NCBI GenBank assembly: GCA_020697475.1
Contig: JAJFMO010000228.1
Coordinates: 1 to 6,311, forward strand
Origin: Paenibacillaceae bacterium
GTDB taxonomy: Bacteria; Bacillota; Bacilli; Paenibacillales; NBRC-103111
DNA length: 6,311 bases
Direction: 5' to 3'
Under the pieces are notes generated by a model. The model worked only from the letters and a program-made list of their open reading frames with translations. It did no database searches and was not told the origin of the DNA. Made by a program: the position numbers and the translations under genes. Every line of letters begins with the position of its first letter. Position 1 is the stretch's first letter. Below are positions 1-4,781 of this stretch, piece after piece.

Positions 1-162
1 ACACAGCCGCTGGACATTCACCACATCAACCAATACGACGATCCGGTGAAGAAAGCGTTGGATCAGCCGTTCTATGATTTCGTCAGCGGCAAGCTCGACG
101 AGAACACCGCGATTCGCCAAGCTCAAGAGGCGGCGACCAAAGCGCTGGCCGACTTGAACTAA
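1..162 (+). CDS. Extracellular solute-binding protein, C-terminal fragment (5' end outside window)
   Basis: Frame 1 is open from the first base to a TAA at 160-162 and gives 53 residues ending in KALADLN. The tail has the alpha-helical pattern that closes ABC-transporter sugar-binding proteins (SBP family 1): a segment reading SGKLDENTAIRQAQEAA followed by a short amphipathic end. It aligns without gaps to the end of the complete binding protein at 1865-3226, sharing Y-D-D, then G-K, D, N-T-A, R-Q and A-A at matching positions, so the two are paralogues. The N-terminus, including any lipoprotein signal, is outside the window. By family it would be a surface lipoprotein that captures an oligosaccharide for an importer. 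A hairpin terminator follows 16 nt after the stop, so this gene is the last of its transcription unit. The family assignment is fairly secure because of the paralogue, but the ligand is unknown. Confidence 0.8.
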   Translation, partial: TQPLDIHHINQYDDPVKKALDQPFYDFVSGKLDENTAIRQAQEAATKALADLN

Positions 163-178
163 TCATATCTTCATAATC

Positions 179-220
179 GCCTTCCGTTGTCGGTCGTCGC
201 CGCACGGAAGGCATTTTTTT
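179..220 (+). terminator. Rho-independent terminator after the upstream binding-protein gene
   Basis: The arm GCCTTCCGT (179-187) is perfectly complementary to ACGGAAGGC (204-212), giving a 9-bp stem. Three further inner pairs are possible (CGG at 191-193 with CCG at 200-202). The stem is followed by A and then seven T residues (214-220), with more T after one C. The hairpin begins 16 nt past the TAA at 162 and lies just before the next promoter, so it separates the upstream unit from the sulfatase operon. Confidence 0.93.
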
Positions 221-225
221 CTTTA

Positions 226-254
226 TTGACATAACTTGAGGAGAAATCTATTAT
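226..254 (+). promoter_or_regulatory. Sigma-A type promoter of the sulfatase-led operon
   Basis: A perfect -35 hexamer TTGACA (226-231) is followed after exactly 17 nt by TATTAT (249-254), which matches the -10 consensus at five of six positions. The surrounding DNA is AT-rich, unlike the coding sequence. Transcription would start near 260-262, leaving a leader of about 60 nt before the ATG at 325. The -35 box lies only a few bases after the T-tract of the upstream terminator. No clear operator or CcpA catabolite-response element was recognised in the leader, so how it is induced is not visible here. Confidence 0.8.
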
Positions 255-305
255 TTAATTGTATAAAAATGATTCTAAACCGTATTTATGTAACAAATAT
301 TGATT

Positions 306-313
306 AGGGGGGA
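306..313 (+). promoter_or_regulatory. Ribosome binding site of the sulfatase gene
   Basis: AGGGGGGA at 306-313 is a G-rich Shine-Dalgarno variant lying 11 nt before the ATG at 325. It supports that start, and the encoded protein begins directly with the first beta strand of the sulfatase fold (KPNIVLIQTDQ), so no upstream start is needed. Confidence 0.75.
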
Positions 314-324
314 CATCGTTTCGC

Positions 325-1842
325 ATGAAACCGAACATTGTGCTGATACAGACCGATCAACAATCCGCGGAGACGCTCGGACTGTACGGCAATCCGCTCG
401 TACGCACACCGCATCTGGAGCAGTTGGCTGAACGAGGGGTCGTTTTCAATACCGCCTATTGCAATTATCCGGCATGCTCACCATCTCGCAGCTCGATGAT
501 GACCGGCCGCTACGCCTCGACGATTCGGCTGCATGCCAATCACATGCTGATCGACCCGCAGGAGGAGACGTTGCCTAATGTTCTGAAACAGGCAGGTTAC
601 CAGACGGCGTTGATCGGCAAAAACCACGCGTTCATGGACGGGAAGAAATCGAATTATTATCCGGGGGGAGACGATGGCGTCAAGCCGGACGTTCTTCACG
701 AAGTATTCGATTATGTAAGGGAAGGCGTGCACGGACACCTGGTGGACGGCTATCGGAACGACCCCGAGGTACGCGCTGCGCATCAATGGGCGGTCGACCA
801 TTGCTGGAAGAGCCCGCTCGGCCATGGAATGAATCCCGCGCCGTACGAGAAGTGCGGAACGTACTTGCTGGGACAGACGGCGATCGATTATTTGTCCCAA
901 GTACGGCGGGAGGATCAACCGTTCTTCCTTTGGCTGTCGTTCCCCGATCCGCACACGCCGTATCAGGTTCCGGAGCCGTACGCAAGCCTATACGACCCCA
1001 AAGACGTGCCGATGCCGCCTGTTGACAATTTGGACAACAAGCCGGAACGGGTGCGAGTCGCCCATATAATGGATGCGCTCGATCGCGCGGATGAACAAAC
1101 GATCCGTCAAGTAAGAGCGATCCATTACGGGATGATCAACTTTATCGACGACACGATAGGGCGGGTGACCCAGACTCTGGAGAAGCTCGGGCTCGCCGAC
1201 AATACCCTGATTGTGTTTACGTCCGATCACGGGGATTCGATGGGGGCTCATGGGGTTATTCAGAAGCATAATTTCTTCTATGACTCGTTCACCCATGTTC
1301 CGTTCATCGTCGCCTGGCCGGGCGCGGCCAAGACCGGCCGCAGCGACGAGCTGGTCGAGCTCGTCGACATCATGCCGACGCTGTTGGATGCAGCAGGCTG
1401 CGAGCATCCTTTCGGCTTGCAGGGCAAGAGCTTGGCTCCTTACTTCACGGGAGGCGAGTATACACCCCGACCCTTCGCCGTCATCGAAAGCGGAGAGCAT
1501 GGCGAACCGATGACGCTGTCGGAAATTACCACACGGCCGGAAGATCCGTTCGACGAAAGCTGCTTCGTCTGGTGTGCATGGCGGGAAGCTTGGCTAGGCC
1601 GCGGCCGCTGCATTCGCTCGAAGGACTGGAAGCTGTCCGTCTATACGAACGGCGAAGCGGAATTGTACGACATGAACAATGACCCGGACGAGCTTCACAA
1701 CTTGATCGGCCGGCCCGAGTATGAAGAGATCGCCCAACAACTTCGGAATCAACTGCTGCTATGGACCATCGACAACCTGGACGCGATTCCGCTCAATACG
1801 ACCGTAGGACTCAATTACCGCAGCAAATACGCTGCGAAATAA
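325..1842 (+). CDS. Sulfatase, formylglycine-dependent (arylsulfatase-like, S1 type), probably cytoplasmic
   Basis: This 505-residue protein has the hallmarks of the alkaline-phosphatase-superfamily sulfatases, which hydrolyse sulfate esters. The N-terminal strand NIVLIQTDQQ supplies metal ligands D11 and Q12. CSPSR at residues 51-55 is the C-x-P-x-R signature whose Cys51 is converted to formylglycine. GKNH at 98-101, PDPH with H210, TSDHGD with D301 and H302, and K314 match the usual metal- and sulfate-binding positions. The C-terminal part has the common KDWKL segment and an ELYDMNNDPDE motif. Length is normal for the family. There is no signal peptide, so the enzyme should act on imported sulfated sugars in the cytoplasm, and it needs a maturation enzyme (FGE or anSME) encoded elsewhere. 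It is the first gene after the promoter, and the binding-protein gene follows 22 nt after its stop. The substrate (sulfated sugar or other ester) cannot be told. A related phosphonate or phosphodiester hydrolase is less likely. Confidence 0.93.
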   Translation: MKPNIVLIQTDQQSAETLGLYGNPLVRTPHLEQLAERGVVFNTAYCNYPACSPSRSSMMTGRYASTIRLHANHMLIDPQEETLPNVLKQAGYQTALIGKNHAFMDGKKSNYYPGGDDGVKPDVLHEVFDYVREGVHGHLVDGYRNDPEVRAAHQWAVDHCWKSPLGHGMNPAPYEKCGTYLLGQTAIDYLSQVRREDQPFFLWLSFPDPHTPYQVPEPYASLYDPKDVPMPPVDNLDNKPERVRVAHIMDALDRADEQTIRQVRAIHYGMINFIDDTIGRVTQTLEKLGLADNTLIVFTSDHGDSMGAHGVIQKHNFFYDSFTHVPFIVAWPGAAKTGRSDELVELVDIMPTLLDAAGCEHPFGLQGKSLAPYFTGGEYTPRPFAVIESGEHGEPMTLSEITTRPEDPFDESCFVWCAWREAWLGRGRCIRSKDWKLSVYTNGEAELYDMNNDPDELHNLIGRPEYEEIAQQLRNQLLLWTIDNLDAIPLNTTVGLNYRSKYAAK

Positions 1843-1849
1843 AATCCTT

Positions 1850-1857
1850 AAGGAGGA
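1850..1857 (+). promoter_or_regulatory. Strong ribosome binding site of the solute-binding protein gene
   Basis: AAGGAGGA at 1850-1857 is a near-perfect Shine-Dalgarno sequence 7 nt before the ATG at 1865. It is the best ribosome binding site in the window, fitting the need to make more binding protein than enzyme from a shared transcript. Confidence 0.85.
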
Positions 1858-1864
1858 ACTCAGA

Positions 1865-3226
1865 ATGGTTGGAAGTAAATGGATGTTACGATTGATGAGC
1901 ATTGTGCTGGTACTTGGAGTGATGGCCGGCTGCGGGGCTGGAGGAGACGCCGGCAATAATTCCGCAGGGGACGCGGCAGGCAACAATGCCGGCGACGCCG
2001 GTGCGGCGAAATCGGCTGCTGCGGAGTTGGACAAAATCGATAAGCCGACGACGCTCACGATTTACGCGCCTGTATCCGATGCGATATTCGCCAAATTTTT
2101 CGCCGATCCGTTGAAAGCGAAGTTTCCCAACTTGACGTTGGAGCAGTTGAAGCCGACCAAACCGAACTCGGAAGGGGCCGCCGAACTTGTAGAGCAAGGC
2201 AACACACCTGACCTCGTCTATGCGGTTCCCGGCTGGTACGGCAAGGAAAAGCTGATCGACCTCTATACCGACTTGACGCCGCTGATCAAGAAGTACAATT
2301 TCGACATGAACCGGCTCGATCCGGTCGTTCTGGAGACATTGAAGACTTACTCGCCGGGCAAAATCGATTTTATTCCGGAGAGCGTAACGACACTGATCCT
2401 TCTCTACAATAAGGATATTTTCGATAAATTCGGAGTTCCTTATCCGAAGGACGGCATGACTTGGGACGACGCGCTGGCGCTGGCCGCCAAGGTGACCCGC
2501 ACCGAAGGCGACAAAACTTATTACGGCTTCAACATGGACCGCTTCTTCCCGATCAACAACAACCAGCTTTCGCTCGCTTTCGTCGACGGCAAGACGAACA
2601 AGGCGAATGTGGCGAACAATCCCGGTTGGGCAACGTATTTCAACACGATGAAACGGTTCTACGAGCTCCCGGGCAATAAGATGACAGATAAGCAGTTCGG
2701 CAATTACAATATGTTTTCCAAGGATAAGAATGTTGCGATGTTCTCCTCCCGATTGGAGCAATTAAGCAATATGGTGATCGCAGAGGAAGCCGGTTTGAAC
2801 TGGGACCTCGTCACGACACCGACGTTCAAGGAAGCGCCGAACGCAAGCAGCCAGGTCAACGATCCTTATTTGGCGATCACCCCGGCCTCGCAGCACAAAG
2901 ACGAAGCGTTCAAGGTTATCGCCTATCTGTTGTCCGACGAAGTGCAGCTGGCGCACAATCTGGACGGCCGCTTGACCGTGCTGAAGGATAAGACGATTCG
3001 CGACCAATTCGGCAAAAACATTAAGGAACTGGCGAAGAAAAATATCGCTGCGGCAACGAAGCTGCAGGCTGCCAAACCGCGCACGTTCACGATCTACGAT
3101 GACTACGTGGTAACGAGTCTCGCCAAGTCGTTCTCCGATGTGATCACCGGCAAGACGGACGTCAACACGGCGCTCAGGCAAGGTGAAGATGCGGCGAACC
3201 AATTGATCGAAGAGAATAAGAGATAG
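1865..3226 (+). CDS. Extracellular solute-binding lipoprotein of a sugar ABC importer
   Basis: This 453-residue protein starts with a lipoprotein signal: basic residues, a hydrophobic stretch (LMSIVLVLGV), then M-A-G-C with the predicted lipidated Cys23. Residues 24-50 form a flexible linker of G, A, N and D that tethers the domain to the membrane. The mature part resembles SBP family 1. TTLTIYAP (62-69) is the first strand, and NTPDLVYA (113-120) and LLYNKDIFDKFGVPYP (179-194) followed by DGMTWDDAL (196-204) are typical of oligosaccharide-binding proteins in Paenibacillus-type importers. The end (G-K-T-D-V-N-T-A-L-R-Q) matches the fragment at 1-162. Its role would be to capture an oligosaccharide outside the cell and pass it to a two-permease importer. 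No permease or ATPase gene lies in the window, so the partner is elsewhere. It sits between a sulfatase and a GH43 gene, suggesting its ligand is a fragment of the same glycan. Confidence 0.92.
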   Translation: MVGSKWMLRLMSIVLVLGVMAGCGAGGDAGNNSAGDAAGNNAGDAGAAKSAAAELDKIDKPTTLTIYAPVSDAIFAKFFADPLKAKFPNLTLEQLKPTKPNSEGAAELVEQGNTPDLVYAVPGWYGKEKLIDLYTDLTPLIKKYNFDMNRLDPVVLETLKTYSPGKIDFIPESVTTLILLYNKDIFDKFGVPYPKDGMTWDDALALAAKVTRTEGDKTYYGFNMDRFFPINNNQLSLAFVDGKTNKANVANNPGWATYFNTMKRFYELPGNKMTDKQFGNYNMFSKDKNVAMFSSRLEQLSNMVIAEEAGLNWDLVTTPTFKEAPNASSQVNDPYLAITPASQHKDEAFKVIAYLLSDEVQLAHNLDGRLTVLKDKTIRDQFGKNIKELAKKNIAAATKLQAAKPRTFTIYDDYVVTSLAKSFSDVITGKTDVNTALRQGEDAANQLIEENKR

Positions 3227-3229
3227 GAG
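3225..3229 (+). promoter_or_regulatory. Ribosome binding site of the GH43 gene, overlapping the upstream stop codon
   Basis: AGGAG at 3225-3229 includes the last two bases of the TAG stop (3224-3226) of the binding-protein gene and lies 9 nt before the GTG at 3239. This decides the GTG start: the nearby ATG at 3247 is out of frame. The overlap suggests translational coupling with the gene before it. Confidence 0.75.
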
Positions 3230-3238
3230 CCCGTATTC

Positions 3239-4750
3239 GTGGGAAAATGGTATCGAAGCACGACATTGTTGGCAATCTTGCTGCTTGCAGCCGTGACGGT
3301 GTTCGGCTGCGAGTGGCAGACTGGTGGGGCGAATGGTTCGGATGGCAATGTGAATCCGGAGGCGGTTGACGTCTTTGTCAATCAGCCGCCCCCCGGCGCG
3401 TCTTACCGCAATCCGCGGTTGAGAAACATCGCAGACCCGAGCGTTCTGCGGGCGTCGGACGGCAAGTATTACGCCTACCCGACCGGTGGCAACAAGTTCA
3501 AGGTGTACTCGTCGAGCGATCTGGTCACCTGGAAGGACGAAGGCGTAGCCCTGCAAGGCAGCGAAGTGCCGTGGGCGGACAACAAGTTTTGGGCGCCGGA
3601 CGTCAAGCTCTATAAGGGCAAATACTATATGTTCTTCTCTGCAGCCAACGCGAACGATTACCCGCGTCTCGGAGTGGCGGTGAGCGACAAGCCGACAGGT
3701 CCTTTCCATACGCCGATGAAGCAACCGATGTTTGACTTCGGCTCCGGGACGATCGACACGTTCGCCCTGCTTGACGATAACGGCAAAAACTACTTGTATT
3801 TTTCCCAAAATTTAACCCCTGTCGACGGCCATAAAGAGAGCTCCATCCATGTGGTGGAATTGAGCGACGATTTGATGAGTGTGAACGGTGACCCCGTCAA
3901 ACTTACCCATCCCGATCAGTCGTGGGAGATGAGCGGCAACATGCGCTGGAACGAGGGCGCCTGGGTGATCAAGCATGACGGCACTTATTATTTGATGTAT
4001 TCGTCCAACTGCTATTGCGGCAAGAAGTATGCGGTCGGCTACGCCACATCCAAGAGCCCGACCGGCCCGTTCGTGAAATACAAGGGCAATCCGGTGCTTA
4101 GCGCCGAATACGCCCAGGTGTCCGGAACGGGGCATCATGCTGTAGTCGCCTCGCCGGACGGCAAAGAGCTCTACATCGTCTATCATTCGCACATCGATGT
4201 GAAGAAAGGCGGCGGCGCTCGGGAGTTGAACATTGACCGGATGGGGTTCCGACCGGACGGCACAATTTATATAGACGGCCCGACGACGACCGATCAACCG
4301 AAGCCCTCGGGCACATCAGGCGTGATTAGTGTCGCTTCCGAGGCGAGCGTGACGGCGAGCCCGGCGCAAAGCGGCGAGATCGGAGCCTTGACCGACGGCG
4401 AGATCGGCATTTACAAGCGTACCGCGGTCCGCGAGTATACCTTTGCCGACAAAGTCGGGACGGCAGAAGCGACAACGCCATGGGTGAAGCTGGAGTGGGC
4501 CGAGCCGCGGGAATTGAACAGCGTTTGGATTTACGACAGCGGCGACCCGGCGCATGCGCTCACAACCGGCAAGCTGGAGTTTGACGACGGAACGACCGCT
4601 AACGGCTTGCAGTTTCCCGCAACGCCCGGCGCGGCGGCAGTTGTCAATATGAACGGGAAAAAGGTAAAATGGATAAAGTTTATTCCTACTGAAGCGTCTT
4701 CCGGAGGCGGGCAGGCGGCCTTGTCGGAAATCGTCGTTTTGGGCAAATAA
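3239..4750 (+). CDS. Glycoside hydrolase family 43 lipoprotein with C-terminal beta-sandwich-like module
   Basis: This 503-residue protein starts at GTG and has a lipoprotein signal: a basic start, the stretch LLAILLLAAVTV, then V-F-G-C with the predicted lipidated Cys24. Residues about 57-348 look like the five-bladed propeller of GH43. IADPSVL gives the likely catalytic base D66, FWAPDVKLYKGKYYMFFSA is the typical second blade, GTIDTF gives D173 (the pKa-tuning Asp), NEGAWVIK gives E239 (the likely acid), and GTGHHAVV supplies the His near the active-site metal. GH43 enzymes mostly remove or cut alpha-L-arabinofuranosyl, beta-xylosyl or beta-galactosyl residues, and which applies here is not visible. 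A Pro-rich linker near 349-360 leads to a separate C-terminal module. The gene starts 12 nt after the binding-protein stop. The enzyme is probably anchored on the outer face of the membrane, trimming glycan before uptake. The C-Y-C at 258-260 is unusual and could form a disulfide outside the cell. Confidence 0.92.
   Translation: MGKWYRSTTLLAILLLAAVTVFGCEWQTGGANGSDGNVNPEAVDVFVNQPPPGASYRNPRLRNIADPSVLRASDGKYYAYPTGGNKFKVYSSSDLVTWKDEGVALQGSEVPWADNKFWAPDVKLYKGKYYMFFSAANANDYPRLGVAVSDKPTGPFHTPMKQPMFDFGSGTIDTFALLDDNGKNYLYFSQNLTPVDGHKESSIHVVELSDDLMSVNGDPVKLTHPDQSWEMSGNMRWNEGAWVIKHDGTYYLMYSSNCYCGKKYAVGYATSKSPTGPFVKYKGNPVLSAEYAQVSGTGHHAVVASPDGKELYIVYHSHIDVKKGGGARELNIDRMGFRPDGTIYIDGPTTTDQPKPSGTSGVISVASEASVTASPAQSGEIGALTDGEIGIYKRTAVREYTFADKVGTAEATTPWVKLEWAEPRELNSVWIYDSGDPAHALTTGKLEFDDGTTANGLQFPATPGAAAVVNMNGKKVKWIKFIPTEASSGGGQAALSEIVVLGK
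4322..4747 (+). other. C-terminal galactose-binding-like (discoidin-like) module of the GH43 protein
   Basis: Residues about 362-503 follow a Pro/Ser/Gly linker and are not part of the propeller. The pattern ALTDGEIG, then WVKLEWAEPRELNSVWIYD, then LEFDDG, then KVKWIKFIP, then ALSEIVVLGK is that of a galactose-binding-like jelly roll (F5/8 type C or a similar domain of unknown function). The hallmarks are a strand with W-x-x-L-x-W/F, a strand with V-x-I-Y-D, and a closing A-L-S-E-I strand. It may bind carbohydrate and hold the enzyme near its substrate, but the binding function is inferred. Confidence 0.6.
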
Positions 4751-4765
4751 TTACACACAACGAAT

Positions 4766-4770
4766 GGGAG
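4766..4770 (+). promoter_or_regulatory. Ribosome binding site of the GH2 gene
   Basis: GGGAG at 4766-4770 lies 11 nt before the ATG at 4782 and 5 nt before an in-frame GTG at 4776. It overlaps a third in-frame candidate, the ATG at 4764, which has no purine-rich site before it. The ATG at 4782 is preferred, but the GTG would add only two residues and cannot be excluded. Confidence 0.55.
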
Positions 4771-4781
4771 AGAATGTGGCA

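Noticed and set aside
236..267. Second possible promoter, TTGAGG (236-241) with TATAAA (262-267)
   Set aside because: The spacer is 20 nt and the -35 box is poor. The TTGACA/TATTAT pair with a 17-nt spacer is much better.
263..289. Possible operator formed by ATAAA (263-267) and TTTAT (285-289)
   Set aside because: Only five A/T pairs in an AT-rich region, so chance is a sufficient explanation. No CcpA-type site was found there either.
325..360. D11-Q12 in the sulfatase in place of the D-D pair of classic arylsulfatases, considered as a sign of lost activity
   Set aside because: A D-Q pair at this position is common in bacterial sulfatases and related hydrolases, and the other active-site residues are all present.
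1886..2761. Open frame of 291 codons on the minus strand
   Set aside because: It is the shadow of the binding-protein gene; its translation has no recognisable motifs.
2762..3808. Open frame of 348 codons on the minus strand spanning two genes
   Set aside because: It covers the end of the binding-protein gene and half of the GH43 gene, both well supported on the + strand, and it has no domain motif or good ribosome binding site that I can see.
4764..4781. Upstream in-frame starts for the GH2 gene (ATG at 4764, GTG at 4776)
   Set aside because: The ATG at 4764 overlaps the likely ribosome binding site and has none of its own. The GTG is only 5 nt from the site and adds just two residues, so the ATG at 4782 is preferred.
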